Assembly (NCBI GenBank): GCA_900537125.1 | Contig: UNRJ01000003.1 | Span: 372,001 to 436,000 of the forward strand | Source of the DNA: Rhodobacteraceae bacterium Alg238-R152 | GTDB taxonomy: Bacteria; Pseudomonadota; Alphaproteobacteria; Rhodobacterales; Rhodobacteraceae | Direction of reading: 5' to 3' | DNA: 64,000 nt | Shown here: positions 54,453-63,163 of the stretch, one piece after another | Numbering within the stretch: the first letter of the stretch is position 1 | Layout: each line of letters opens with the position of its first letter | The notes under the pieces: generated by a model | Told to the model about the DNA's origin: nothing | The model's input: the letters and a program-made list of their open reading frames with translations, nothing else | The model's database searches: none | Position numbers and translations under genes: made by a program

Positions 54453-55655
54453 TTACAGAACTTCGAACAAACCTGCCGCGCCCATGCCGCCGCCGACACA
54501 CATGGTGCAGACGACATACTTGGCACCACGGCGTTTGCCCTCGATCAGGGCGTGGCCAACCATGCGCGCTCCGGACATGCCGTAGGGGTGGCCGATGGAT
54601 ATGGCGCCACCATTCACGTTTAAGATCTCGCTTGGAATACCCAACACGCGGGCGGAGTGCAGCACCTGACAGGCGAAAGCCTCGTTGAGTTCCCAGAGGC
54701 CGATGTCGTCCATTTTGAGGCCGTTGGCCTTGAGGAGCTTTGGCACAGCGTGGATGGGGCCGATGCCCATTTCGTCTGGTTCTAGCCCTGCGGCCATCAC
54801 GCCAACGTAGCGACCAAGTGGCTCAAGGCCTTGTTTTTCCGCCATCTTGGCTTCCATGATCACTGAGGCAGAGGCGCCGTCAGACAGTTGACTGGCATTG
54901 CCTGCGGTGATGTGTTGGCCTTGTTTGACCTGCTGTCCGTCTTTGAAGACGGGGGGCAGGCCTTGCAGGTTTTCTAAAGTGGTGGACGGGCGGTTGCCTT
55001 CGTCTTTTGTGAGGGTAACCTCCTGAAAGGAAACCTCTTTGGTCTCTTTGTCCATCACACCTTTGGTGGAGGTCAAGGGCACAATCTCGTCGTCAAACTT
55101 GTCAGCCTCTTGTGCGGCGGCGGTGCGTTGTTGGGATTGAAGCGCGTAGGCGTCTTGATCCTCGCGGGTCACGCCGTAGCGCGCGGCGACGATTTCAGCG
55201 GTTTCTAACATGGACATGTAGAGCGCCGGTTTGTGGGACTTGATCCAAGGATCAACGCGGCGGTCCATGCGCATTTTTTCGTTTTGTACCAAGGAGACAG
55301 ACTCGACGCCGCCACCAATGGCCACGTCCATGCCGTCGTGCATGATTTGTTTCGCAGCCGTCGCGATGGCCATCAATCCGGAGGCGCATTGGCGGTCGAG
55401 CGACATGCCTGCGACTGTCACAGGCAGACCAGCGCGGATCACGGCCTGACGGGCGATGTTGCCACCGGTGGCGCCTTGCTGAAGCGCGGCGCCGATGATG
55501 CAGTCCTCAACCTCATGGCCTTCGAGACCGGCACGAGAGACAGCATGGGAGACCGCGTGGCCAATCAATTCCTGTGCTTGGGTGTTGTTGAAGGCGCCGC
55601 GGTAAGCCTTGCCAATCGGCGTGCGGGCGGTGGAGACAATGAGGGCGTCGCGCAT
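54453..55655 (-). CDS. Acetyl-CoA C-acyltransferase (thiolase)
   Basis: A 400-residue degradative-type thiolase that cleaves 3-ketoacyl-CoA. The acyl-enzyme cysteine is Cys90 ([11 protein letters not shown]). [11 protein letters not shown] and [10 protein letters not shown] hold the histidines, and the second catalytic cysteine is in [12 protein letters not shown] (about 386). ATG 55655 follows AGGAC; the long open frame upstream is not translated by family comparison. It is behind maoC on the same strand and supplies the last beta-oxidation step for this locus. Confidence 0.93.
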   Translation of the reverse strand: MRDALIVSTARTPIGKAYRGAFNNTQAQELIGHAVSHAVSRAGLEGHEVEDCIIGAALQQGATGGNIARQAVIRAGLPVTVAGMSLDRQCASGLMAIATAAKQIMHDGMDVAIGGGVESVSLVQNEKMRMDRRVDPWIKSHKPALYMSMLETAEIVAARYGVTREDQDAYALQSQQRTAAAQEADKFDDEIVPLTSTKGVMDKETKEVSFQEVTLTKDEGNRPSTTLENLQGLPPVFKDGQQVKQGQHITAGNASQLSDGASASVIMEAKMAEKQGLEPLGRYVGVMAAGLEPDEMGIGPIHAVPKLLKANGLKMDDIGLWELNEAFACQVLHSARVLGIPSEILNVNGGAISIGHPYGMSGARMVGHALIEGKRRGAKYVVCTMCVGGGMGAAGLFEVL

Positions 55656-55676
55656 GTCTAAAAGTCCTGATTTTTT

Positions 55677-55718
55677 ACGTCGGTATTGCGTCTGTATCGC
55701 GGCTGTTTTGCGGAGGTG
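55677..55718. repeat. 42-bp dispersed repeat, copy 2
   Basis: It starts ACGTCGGTATTGCGTCTGTA and is 37/42 identical to 34854-34895. It lies in the 76-bp gap between thiolase and maoC, where it is transcribed in the opposite sense from copy 1. No hairpin forms here. Confidence 0.6.
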
Positions 55719-55731
55719 CGAATTGCGCGGC

Positions 55732-56214
55732 TTAGCTGGCCTGCGCGTAGGTTTCGACACCTTGTTCAAAACGTAGATTTTTCCACTGCGCGACCAGTGC
55801 GGGTTTGTCTTCACCTTTGATTTCGACGGTCACGTTCCACTGCATTTCGATCACACCTGGCTGTGGCTCGGAGTATTTGGCCAACGTGAAGCGGCCGCGA
55901 ATTTCCGCTCCTGCCTTGACTGGAGCGACAAAGCGCACACGGTCAAACCCATAGTTGATGCCGGTGCTTTCCGCTTCGGTGCGCGGCACGGCGTTGGCGA
56001 TCATCTGGCTGAGCAGGGAGAGCGTGAGAAAACCGGGGGCAACGGTACCGCCATATGGTGTGTCTTTGGCGGCATCTGGATCTGTGTGAATACTCTGAGC
56101 TTCGCCGGTGGCCAGGGCGAAGGCGTCGATCATGGCCTGATCAATTTTGACCCATTTGGAGAGGCCAAATTCGCAACCCACGCCGTCTTCGAGTTTGAGG
56201 ATTCTAGAAATCAT
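55732..56214 (-). CDS. MaoC-like (R)-specific enoyl-CoA hydratase
   Basis: A 160-residue single hot-dog protein with the hydratase 2 signature [46 protein letters not shown], including the catalytic Asp/His pair (about 38-43). It hydrates trans-2-enoyl-CoA to the (R)-3-hydroxy form. It precedes thiolase. Two IclR-type boxes and a TTGACA -35 lie in its upstream region, so maoC-thiolase is probably a separate arm of the IclR regulon. Confidence 0.9.
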   Translation of the reverse strand: MISRILKLEDGVGCEFGLSKWVKIDQAMIDAFALATGEAQSIHTDPDAAKDTPYGGTVAPGFLTLSLLSQMIANAVPRTEAESTGINYGFDRVRFVAPVKAGAEIRGRFTLAKYSEPQPGVIEMQWNVTVEIKGEDKPALVAQWKNLRFEQGVETYAQAS

Positions 56215-56252
56215 ATCTTCGGCCTCCCAACCTATGTCCGCGCGTTAGCGCA

Positions 56253-56278
56253 TTTCGCTGTGCGGAAAGGGTTTCCGC
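56253..56278. promoter_or_regulatory. IclR-type box B with an extra half-site
   Basis: TTTCGC-TGT-GCGGAA (56253-56267, one mismatch), followed after 5 nt by another TTCCGC (56273-56278). It is placed close to or just downstream of the predicted maoC transcription start, a position typical of repression. Confidence 0.55.
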
Positions 56279-56319
56279 TCAGTTCCTAAGAGACGAGATT
56301 CGGCGCCATCTGTCAATAT

Positions 56320-56345
56320 GCGGAAAGTTATTCTGCACAGCGGAA
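56320..56345. promoter_or_regulatory. IclR-type box C with an extra half-site
   Basis: GCGGAA (56320-56325), 5 nt, then TTCTGC-ACA-GCGGAA (56331-56345, one mismatch). It sits directly upstream of TTGACA (minus strand, 56316-56311), the best -35 candidate for maoC. Such a site could recruit polymerase. Confidence 0.55.
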
Positions 56346-56409
56346 TTACTCACGTAGCGTCGCAAATTGTGCCCTCAAGAAGAGGGGCAGAGGTTCGGTG
56401 ATCAGATGG

Positions 56410-57423
56410 TCAGGTGCGTTTGCGCCTGCCGCGCATCACATGGACGAGGAACAACGCGCCGGCAGGCCAAATGACCCAAAAGAAGCCACTCCAAGAAAAC
56501 AGGTTGATCAAAACCAAGGCCGCAATAATGATGGCAGCGCGCACAAAGGGGAGGCTCCTGCGTTCAGTGACCCACAGCGGGGCCGCTTGTAAAAGCCAGA
56601 CCGTGAGCAGCACGAGGCCGGGCCAGTGTGCCCAAATTCCGCGATCAGAAATGATGTCGACCAAACACAAGCCAGCGAAGATCAGGCCAAATTGCTTGGC
56701 CCGGCGGCTGAGGCGCTCCTGAAGATCATCATTTGCAGCCGCGGATAAAGCGGATTCAGACCGCTTTTTGTTGAGCACCTCGTCAAACTCATCGTCCGGC
56801 CAGTCGCTGGCCTTGGGCTTGGCAGCGGATTGCGCTGGACTTTCACTTGGGTTGGCGCGGTTTGGTCGCTCCGGTTCAGGGATGTGCATTTTGGGTTGGG
56901 CCTGCGCCAAGTTGGCGACGCAATACACCTGTACGCCTTCGGAAAAGTTCTTGGGGCGGCGTTCTCCGATGTAGTCGAAGCCCACAGAGAGCTTGCTGCG
57001 CACTTGATCGTAGACCTGTTGGGACAACAAAATGCCGCCCGGTTCCGCCATACTTTGAAGTCGGGCGGCCAGGTTGACGCCCTCGCCAAGAAGGTCTTCG
57101 CCGTCCACCATCACATCCCCCAAGTGAATGCCGATGCGGAAATTCAGCGCGGTCTCGGGATCGTGTTGCAGGTCACCGAGTTCGCGTTGCACCTCAATTG
57201 CGCATTGCACAGCTTCAACCACGGAGGGGAATTCCGCGATCAGACCATCGCCAGCAGTATTCGCGACCCGGCCGTGATGGCGGGAGATGAATTTTTTAAA
57301 CACAGCGCGCGCTGCCTTGAGAGAGCGGAGGCCTTCCTCCTCATTCAATTCCATCACACGGCTGTAGCCAGCGGCATCTGCTGCAAGAATGGTTGTGAGC
57401 TTCCGTTGAATGTCGGAGGGCAT
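56410..57423 (-). CDS. Class III adenylate/guanylate cyclase with C-terminal membrane domain
   Basis: A 337-residue protein. Residues 1-170 are a class III cyclase domain with metal Asp16 (LAADAAGYSRVM) and Asp59 (NTAGDGLIAEF) and the transition-state Asn/Arg segment GEGVNLAARLQ. About 180-240 is a charged linker. The C-terminus has four hydrophobic segments and a basic tail (MRGRRKRT). The catalytic residues look complete. The order (cyclase first, membrane last) is the reverse of the better-known membrane-receptor cyclases. It probably makes cAMP. Confidence 0.87.
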   Translation of the reverse strand: MPSDIQRKLTTILAADAAGYSRVMELNEEEGLRSLKAARAVFKKFISRHHGRVANTAGDGLIAEFPSVVEAVQCAIEVQRELGDLQHDPETALNFRIGIHLGDVMVDGEDLLGEGVNLAARLQSMAEPGGILLSQQVYDQVRSKLSVGFDYIGERRPKNFSEGVQVYCVANLAQAQPKMHIPEPERPNRANPSESPAQSAAKPKASDWPDDEFDEVLNKKRSESALSAAANDDLQERLSRRAKQFGLIFAGLCLVDIISDRGIWAHWPGLVLLTVWLLQAAPLWVTERRSLPFVRAAIIIAALVLINLFSWSGFFWVIWPAGALFLVHVMRGRRKRT

Positions 57424-57460
57424 ATCAAAACTCTCATGTTAAAGCGATTAACTTTGTGGG

Positions 57461-57506
57461 TGTGTATATGGGGCTCGATCAAAACGGATCAAGCCCTGTA
57501 TACACA
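57461..57506. repeat. Long near-perfect inverted repeat (20-bp stem)
   Basis: The arms TGTGTATATGGGGCTCGATC and GATCAAGCCCTGTATACACA pair over 20 positions with one mismatch and two G-T pairs around a 6-nt loop. It lies between the divergent cyclase and CoxG-like genes. There is no T-run, so it is not an ordinary terminator. It could be an operator, an mRNA-stabilising element or a remnant palindromic element. Confidence 0.6.
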
Positions 57507-57637
57507 GGAATGCCCAGTATTTTCTAGGCAAGACCGCTTCGGAATGGCCTCGTGTCACGCGTACGACCTTGGTGCGCTTGCAGCGGTTTGCGCATGTGCC
57601 TAGGTTGGCGTCACACGCGGACAGGAGGAGAGCTGCC

Positions 57638-58162
57638 ATGCATATGAGTGATCAACGCGAAATTGCGGCCCCGGTGGCCGAAGTCTGGGCGGCTTTGTTG
57701 AGTGCGGACAGCCTGTTGCAATGTGTGCCAGGTGCCAAAGAGGTGACCGGCAACGCGGAGGAAGGTTTTGAAGCAACCGTGGTGCAGAAGGTTGGACCGG
57801 TTAAGGCAACGTTCAAAGGCAAGGTTGTTCTGTCCGATTTGGTTGAGGGCGAGAGCCTGACGTTGACTGGCGAAGGCAAAGGTGGCGCGGCTGGCTTTGC
57901 CAAAGGTGCGGCGGATGTGTCGCTGGTCGCCGGTGAAACAGGCACATTGCTTAGCTATGAAGTGGACGCCAAGGTCGGCGGCAAGCTGGCGCAGTTGGGC
58001 AGCCGGTTGATTGATGGATTTGCCAAGAAGATGGCAGATCAGTTTTTCACAAATTTGCAGACCTCACTGGAAGGGCCTGCGGAAGAGGCAGATGAAACTG
58101 CGGATGCGGGGGCCGAAGAGACACCCAAAAAGAGCCTGTTGAAGCGCATGACCGGCGGCTGA
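57638..58162 (+). CDS. CoxG-like SRPBCC protein (CO dehydrogenase subunit G family)
   Basis: A 174-residue protein with an SRPBCC lipid/ligand-binding fold, [34 protein letters not shown] opening and the family's [16 protein letters not shown] centre. CoxG in carbon-monoxide oxidisers recruits CO dehydrogenase to the membrane; here no cox genes adjoin it, so the partner is unknown. ATG 57638 and ATG 57644 are both possible behind AGGAGGAG. Confidence 0.85.
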   Translation: MHMSDQREIAAPVAEVWAALLSADSLLQCVPGAKEVTGNAEEGFEATVVQKVGPVKATFKGKVVLSDLVEGESLTLTGEGKGGAAGFAKGAADVSLVAGETGTLLSYEVDAKVGGKLAQLGSRLIDGFAKKMADQFFTNLQTSLEGPAEEADETADAGAEETPKKSLLKRMTGG

Positions 58163-58270
58163 TGCGGGGCCAGTATCGGAAGTTTCTCTAACAGATTGCG
58201 CCACCGGGCTTGTAGAGCGGTGCGGTGGTGCACATATCCCTCTGAAAATTTGCGCACTTGGCGCGGACTT

Positions 58271-58288
58271 GCCACCTGTTAGGGTGGC
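58271..58288 (+). promoter_or_regulatory. Hairpin upstream of the ABC exporter
   Basis: GCCACC-TGTTAG-GGTGGC is a perfect 6-bp stem 38 nt before the ATPase start; another 8-bp stem (one G-T) lies near 58198-58231. Neither has a T-run. They may delimit the coxG-like transcript or belong to the exporter leader. Confidence 0.3.
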
Positions 58289-58325
58289 GCGCTCAAAATG
58301 TGCAGCCCGGAAGAGGGAGCCGGCA

Positions 58326-59249
58326 GTGATAGTAGACATAAAAGATGTGCGCAAAACCTACAAAGGTGGGTTTGAGGCGCTCAAAGGTGTGACCTTGGGC
58401 ATCAAAGAAGGCGAGATTCTCGCGCTTTTAGGTCCCAATGGTGCGGGGAAAACCACACTGATTTCAACTATTTGCGGGATCACCAATCCGAGTTCCGGAT
58501 CGGTGACGGTAGGTGGTCATGATGTGGTGAAAGACTATCGCCCGGCGCGCTCAATGATTGGGCTGGTGCCGCAGGAGATCAACCTTGAACCGTTCAATAA
58601 AGTGATTGATGTGGTCACCTATTCGCGGGGGTTGTTTGGCAAAAAGGCCAACCCGGCGAAGATTGAGGAGATACTGAAACAGCTGTCTCTGTGGGACAAA
58701 AAGGATGCGCGGGTGATGATGCTGTCTGGCGGCATGAAGCGGCGTGTGCTGATTGCCAAAGCGCTAAGCCATGAGCCACGGGTGTTGTTCTTGGACGAAC
58801 CGACTGCGGGCGTGGACGTGGAGCTGCGCAAGGACATGTGGGATGTGGTGGCCAAGCTCAAAGAACAGGGCGTGACCATTATTCTGACAACCCACTACAT
58901 CGAAGAGGCTGAGGCGATTGCGGATCGCGTTGGCGTGATCAACGGCGGCGAGCTGCTGTTGGTTGAGGAAAAGGCCGCGTTGATGCAGCGCTTGGGGCAG
59001 AAGACACTGCAAGTGGACCTGCAGGCGCCAGTGGAGAGCGTGCCGGAGAGTCTGGCGGGCTACGAGCTTGAGCTTGCAGAGGACGGCCATGCGCTGCGCT
59101 ACCACTACGACACCACGGGCGAGAGCACGGGCATTACGCGGCTCTTGGGTGATATCAGCGCAGCGGGATTGCAGCTGAAAGATTTACAGACAGAGCAGTC
59201 GAGCCTTGAGGACATCTTTGTTGGTCTGGTGAAGGAGGACGCGGCATGA
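58326..59249 (+). CDS. ABC transporter ATP-binding protein (ABC-2 exporter, YadG-like)
   Basis: A 307-residue ATPase: Walker A GPNGAGKT (36-43), Q-loop near 83, signature LSGGMKRR (133-140), Walker B VLFLDEPT (153-160), switch His in [10 protein letters not shown]. The C-terminal 80 residues are the usual ABC-2 extension. GTG 58326 behind GAGGGAG is the likely start. The permease starts 4 bp inside its end, so the pair is coupled. Substrate is unknown. Confidence 0.92.
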   Translation: MIVDIKDVRKTYKGGFEALKGVTLGIKEGEILALLGPNGAGKTTLISTICGITNPSSGSVTVGGHDVVKDYRPARSMIGLVPQEINLEPFNKVIDVVTYSRGLFGKKANPAKIEEILKQLSLWDKKDARVMMLSGGMKRRVLIAKALSHEPRVLFLDEPTAGVDVELRKDMWDVVAKLKEQGVTIILTTHYIEEAEAIADRVGVINGGELLLVEEKAALMQRLGQKTLQVDLQAPVESVPESLAGYELELAEDGHALRYHYDTTGESTGITRLLGDISAAGLQLKDLQTEQSSLEDIFVGLVKEDAA

Positions 59250-60007
59250 ACTATACGGCTGTATGGGCAATTTACTCGTCGGAAATGGTTCGATTTTTCC
59301 GAACCATCGCCCAGAGTTTCATTTCGCCGGTGATCTCCACATCGCTGTACTTCGTCGTGTTTGGTGCCGCCATTGGCAGTCGGATCGACCAAGTGGAAGG
59401 TGTGAGCTACGGCGCGTTTATTGTGCCAGGGCTGATCATGCTGTCGGTGATGACGCAGGCGCTGTCCAATGCGTCTTTTGGCATCTACTTTCCCAAATTC
59501 ATTGGCACGGTGTACGAGCTTTTGAGCGCCCCCATCAGTTTCTTTGAGATTGTGCTGGGGTTTGTAGGGGCTGCGGCCACCAAGGCGCTGTTCATTGGCG
59601 TGGTGATCCTTGTCACAGCGTCGCTGTTTGTGGATGTGCCGATCACTCATCCCTGGGCGATGGTGTTGTTTTTGGTGCTGACCTGTGTCAGCTTCTCGCT
59701 GTTTGGCTTCATCATTGGGGTTTGGGCTGGGAATTTTGAACAATTGCAGCTCATCCCATTGCTGGTGGTGACACCGCTCGTATTTCTTGGCGGATCGTTT
59801 TACTCGATCTCCATGCTGCCGGCGATCTGGCAGAAAATCACCTTGTTTAACCCGGTGGTGTACCTGATTTCGGGCTTCCGTTGGTCGTTCTTTGGCACTG
59901 CGGATGTGCCAGTGGGATTGAGCCTGTTGGCGATCTTTGGCTTCACGTCGCTGTGCATGGTGATCATCTGGTGGATCTTCAAGACCGGTTGGCGCATTCG
60001 GGCGTAA
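59246..60007 (+). CDS. ABC-2 type transporter permease (YadH-like)
   Basis: A 253-residue permease with six hydrophobic helices and the ABC-2 signature region ([38 protein letters not shown]). It partners the preceding ATPase by a 4-bp ATGA overlap. The YadGH type is an exporter family without an assigned substrate, distantly like nodulation NodIJ exporters. Confidence 0.92.
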   Translation: MNYTAVWAIYSSEMVRFFRTIAQSFISPVISTSLYFVVFGAAIGSRIDQVEGVSYGAFIVPGLIMLSVMTQALSNASFGIYFPKFIGTVYELLSAPISFFEIVLGFVGAAATKALFIGVVILVTASLFVDVPITHPWAMVLFLVLTCVSFSLFGFIIGVWAGNFEQLQLIPLLVVTPLVFLGGSFYSISMLPAIWQKITLFNPVVYLISGFRWSFFGTADVPVGLSLLAIFGFTSLCMVIIWWIFKTGWRIRA

Positions 60008-60121
60008 AGACAACTTGTGACGCGGGGTGACTCGCGTCGCCTCAGGCTTTTTGATCACAAAAAACTCTTTCCTGATGTGCTTGCCTTGTGAAACGCCCAT
60101 GCGCATTCTAAATGCCATGGG

Positions 60122-60919
60122 ATGAAACGCTTAAACCCTTTCGCAAAAAAAGCCCCAACGGTGGCAGTTGTACGCCTGCAAGGCATGATTGCTGCCGGTG
60201 GCCGTGGGCAATTGAACGATGCCACTTTGGCGCCGTTGCTTGAGAAAGCCTTTGCCAAAGGCAAGCCCGCTGCGGTGGCATTGGAAATCAACTCTCCCGG
60301 TGGCAGCCCGGTGCAAAGCGCGTTGATTGGCAGCCGCATTCGGCGATTGGCCGAAGAAAAAGACATTCCCGTAATTGCGTTTGTTGAGGATGTGGCCGCG
60401 TCTGGCGGCTATTGGCTCGCGGCAGCAGCGGATGAGATTTACGCCGATGAAAGTTCGGTTGTGGGCTCGATTGGGGTGATTTCAGCCGGATTTGGCGCCA
60501 ATGTGTTCCTGTCGCGCCAAGGCATTGAGCGGCGCGTGTACACCGCCGGCAAAAGCAAATCGATGCTCGACCCGTTTAAGCCGGAAAGCGCCGAGGATGT
60601 GGCGCGGCTGACGCGGATGTTGGAACAAATTCACCAAAATTTCATTGCCCATGTGCAATCTCGGCGGGACGGCAAGCTTGCCGACAATGATGATCTGTTC
60701 ACCGGTGAAATCTGGATTGGGTCACAAGCCAAAGAGGTTGGCCTGATTGATGAGGTTGGCCATTTGGTGCCGGTGCTGAAGGCACGCTTTGGGGACAAGG
60801 TGAAGCTGCGCCGCTATGGCGTCAAACGCTCGATGTGGCAGCGTTTTGGGGCGTCACTCGCCCAGGACGCTGTGGCTGGCATTGAGGAACGCGCGCAGTT
60901 TGCGCGGTTTGGTCTCTGA
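60122..60919 (+). CDS. S49 (SppA/SohB-type) serine peptidase
   Basis: A 265-residue peptidase of the signal-peptide-peptidase family with Ser-Lys dyad: Ser94 (EDVAASGGYWLA) and a Lys in TAGKSKSMLDPF (144 or 146). No clear N-terminal membrane helix is present, so it may be cytoplasmic like the short bacterial SppA. It probably clears signal-peptide fragments or membrane-protein debris. A zinc-ribbon microprotein gene starts just after its stop. Confidence 0.9.
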   Translation: MKRLNPFAKKAPTVAVVRLQGMIAAGGRGQLNDATLAPLLEKAFAKGKPAAVALEINSPGGSPVQSALIGSRIRRLAEEKDIPVIAFVEDVAASGGYWLAAAADEIYADESSVVGSIGVISAGFGANVFLSRQGIERRVYTAGKSKSMLDPFKPESAEDVARLTRMLEQIHQNFIAHVQSRRDGKLADNDDLFTGEIWIGSQAKEVGLIDEVGHLVPVLKARFGDKVKLRRYGVKRSMWQRFGASLAQDAVAGIEERAQFARFGL

Positions 60920-60920
60920 C

Positions 60921-61088
60921 GTGCTGGTAAAGATTGTCACTCTGTTTCTGGTTGGCATGGCAGTGCTCGCTATGTTTGGCAAACTCCGGTTTCCTGGACA
61001 GAAACAGCTGCAATCTAAGAAATGCTCCAGCTGCGGGCGCTTTAAAATTGGCAAGGGCCCATGCCCCTGTCGGAAGGACATGGGGTAG
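60921..61088 (+). CDS. Zinc-ribbon microprotein with one membrane helix
   Basis: A 55-residue protein starting at GTG 60921. An N-terminal hydrophobic helix (VLVKIVTLFLVGMAVLAMFG) is followed by a basic stretch and a four-Cys cluster: C35-x2-C38 (KCSSCGRFKIG) and C48-x-C50 (PCPCRK). That spacing can hold one zinc. I do not know its function; it is wedged with no gap between the S49 peptidase and the antiporter gene, hence cotranslated. Small size leaves some doubt. Confidence 0.65.
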   Translation: MLVKIVTLFLVGMAVLAMFGKLRFPGQKQLQSKKCSSCGRFKIGKGPCPCRKDMG

Positions 61089-61091
61089 AGA

Positions 61092-62042
61092 ATGGAATGG
61101 TTGCTGGTATCGCTGGGATTGGTGATCCTGCTTCTGGCTGGGGACGCGCTGGTACGTGGCGCTGTGAACCTGTCGTTGCGGATTGGGATCCCGGCTTTGA
61201 TCGTCTCACTGACGATTGTGGCCTTTGGTACTTCTGCACCTGAACTTCTGATTTCGCTGCAAGCGGCGCTGAAAAACGCGCCTGGCATTGCGATAGGTAA
61301 TGTTGTTGGCTCCAACATCGCCAACATCCTGCTTGTCTTGGGTATTCCGGCCATTTTGGCGCCGATCCACACCAGTCACTGCAACTCCAAGCGCAATTTC
61401 ATCATGATGATTGCAGCCACTTTACTGTTCATCGCGTTGGCGGCGGACGGATTCTTCCGCATGGGCAATGGCTTTGTGCTGTTGGGCGCGCTGGCTTTGG
61501 TGTTGAGCAGTGCTTTCTATCAGGCGCGCTGTCACAAGAAGGCGGAAGCCGCCGCAGTGATGGACGAAGACGAGGTTGAGGGCGCGGACCCGGACATGCC
61601 GTGGTGGCGCATCATTGTCTTCCTTCTGTTGGGGCTGATCGGCCTGCCGTTGGGCGCTGACCTGATGGTGGACAACGCCGAGATCATCGCCCGTCGCTAC
61701 GGTGTGAGCGACACGGTGATTGGCCTGACCTTGATTGCGCTGGGCACCTCACTTCCAGAGCTGGCAACCACTGTGATGGCGGCGCTGCGGCGTCAGGCGG
61801 ATGTGGCGCTGGGCAACGTGATTGGGTCCAACATGTTCAACTTGTTGGCCATCATTGGCATCACCTCAATTGTTCATCCGATCCGCGTGGACCCGGACTT
61901 CTTTGACTTCGATTTCTGGGTGATGCTTGGCGCTTCGCTGCTCCTAATCCCGTTTGTTTTCCTGAAACGGGATATCACACGCGTTTGGGGTGTTGTTCTC
62001 ACCGCGCTCTATCTAGCCTATATACTGATTACCCTGACCTGA
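61092..62042 (+). CDS. Calcium/sodium antiporter (YrbG family)
   Basis: A 316-residue inner-membrane cation exchanger of the CaCA superfamily. Both alpha repeats are intact: LTIVAFGTSAPELLISLQAALKNAPGIAIGNVVGSNIANI and LTLIALGTSLPELATTVMAALRRQADVALGNVIGSNMFNLLAI. There are ten helices. It exchanges Ca2+ for Na+. It begins 4 nt after the zinc-ribbon gene. Confidence 0.94.
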   Translation: MEWLLVSLGLVILLLAGDALVRGAVNLSLRIGIPALIVSLTIVAFGTSAPELLISLQAALKNAPGIAIGNVVGSNIANILLVLGIPAILAPIHTSHCNSKRNFIMMIAATLLFIALAADGFFRMGNGFVLLGALALVLSSAFYQARCHKKAEAAAVMDEDEVEGADPDMPWWRIIVFLLLGLIGLPLGADLMVDNAEIIARRYGVSDTVIGLTLIALGTSLPELATTVMAALRRQADVALGNVIGSNMFNLLAIIGITSIVHPIRVDPDFFDFDFWVMLGASLLLIPFVFLKRDITRVWGVVLTALYLAYILITLT

Positions 62043-62059
62043 CTTAAACGGAGGCTGAC

Positions 62060-62812
62060 ATGGTGCGGGCATTGGTGACTGGCGCCGGACAGCGGCTTGG
62101 GCAAGCAATGGCGATTGCGCTGGCGCAGCGTGGCTATGACGTTGCGGTGCACTATGCGTCTTCTGAAGTGGGGGCGGCAGACACTGTGGCAGCGATAGAA
62201 GCGTTGGGGCAGGTTGCGGTGCCACTGCAGGCGGATCTCTTGGACGAAGGGCAAACGGAAGCATTGTTTGCTCAAAGTGTTGCGGCGCTGGGTGGGCCTA
62301 TTACCTGTTTGATCAACAATGCCTCCATATTTGAGGATGACCGCCTTCAATCCTCAACCAGAGAGAGTTGGGACCGACATATGGGTAGCAATCTACGCGC
62401 GCCCTATGTGCTGATGCAGGCCATGGCGCGGCAGGGGCTTGAGGCCTCTGCAGATGAGCAGGGAGAGCCCTTGGCCGCTGGCTTTGTTGTGAACATGCTT
62501 GATCAGCGTATTCGCAACCTGACTCCAGAATTTTCGACATACACCGTGGCGAAGATGGCGCTTTGGGCACTGACGCAAACAGCGGCACAGGAATTGGCTC
62601 CGCATGTGCGCGTCAATGGCATCGCGCCAGGGCCAACATTGCAGGGCGCACATCAGAGTGCCAATGACTTCAATGTAGAACGGCAAAACACGGTGTTGAA
62701 GCGCGGGGTTAGCGCCGACGATATTGTTGCGACCCTTGGGTATTTGCTCGATGCAAATGGGGTGACGGGACAGGCGATTTGTGTCGATGGCGGGCAGCAT
62801 TTGAGGTGGTGA
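62060..62812 (+). CDS. SDR-family oxidoreductase, pteridine-reductase/FolM-like
   Basis: A 250-residue short-chain dehydrogenase: cofactor motif TGAGQRLG (the Arg in the loop is typical of pteridine reductases), NNASIFEDD near 92, catalytic Tyr-x3-Lys in STYTVAKMAL (about 161), and APGPTL. This pattern is that of FolM/PTR1-type enzymes that reduce dihydromonapterin or dihydrofolate. It is 17 nt behind the antiporter. Other SDR activities cannot be ruled out. Confidence 0.82.
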   Translation: MVRALVTGAGQRLGQAMAIALAQRGYDVAVHYASSEVGAADTVAAIEALGQVAVPLQADLLDEGQTEALFAQSVAALGGPITCLINNASIFEDDRLQSSTRESWDRHMGSNLRAPYVLMQAMARQGLEASADEQGEPLAAGFVVNMLDQRIRNLTPEFSTYTVAKMALWALTQTAAQELAPHVRVNGIAPGPTLQGAHQSANDFNVERQNTVLKRGVSADDIVATLGYLLDANGVTGQAICVDGGQHLRW

Positions 62813-63163
62813 CGCTCTGCCATTGGGACATCCTGCGCTGTATGTGACACTGTGCAATCCAACCCCAAAAAACGTATGTCAGAGATAAGTTTTGCACCGG
62901 TCACACTCCTGTCATCTTAACGTTACTTTTTCTTAATGATTTCAATAATTTGAGACGCGTACAAAAAAGTATCGTTCAAAAACAACGAGTTAAAAATACG
63001 CCTAATTTTTAGGCAGTGCGTCGAAAGCGGCCAAAAACAAGGGAAATCTGTACGAGGGCAAAAGATATCATCAGACTTATCCACAGTTTCGGTGGATTTG
63101 TTTACCCTTGCGTCCGGACCGTCAAGATTGCAGGCACGCCAAAAGAATCATATTTGAGATGAC
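62813..63163. other. AT-rich 351-bp gap upstream of uvrC
   Basis: There is no credible reading frame. Visible features are a perfect palindrome GCCTAA-TTT-TTAGGC at 63000-63014, a TTATCCACA sequence (consensus DnaA box) at 63078-63086, and a small TCCAC/GTGGA hairpin overlapping it followed by TTTGTTT. The region is much more AT-rich than its neighbours. It most likely holds the uvrC promoter and the end of the upstream transcript. Confidence 0.5.

Noticed and set aside
62970-63000. LexA (SOS) box for uvrC
   Set aside because: GTTC at the right place is not followed by a second GTTC after 7 nt, as alphaproteobacterial LexA sites need.
63078-63086. Chromosome origin (oriC)
   Set aside because: Only one consensus DnaA box is present, and no dnaA, parAB, hemE or similar neighbour is seen; one 9-mer match is not enough.
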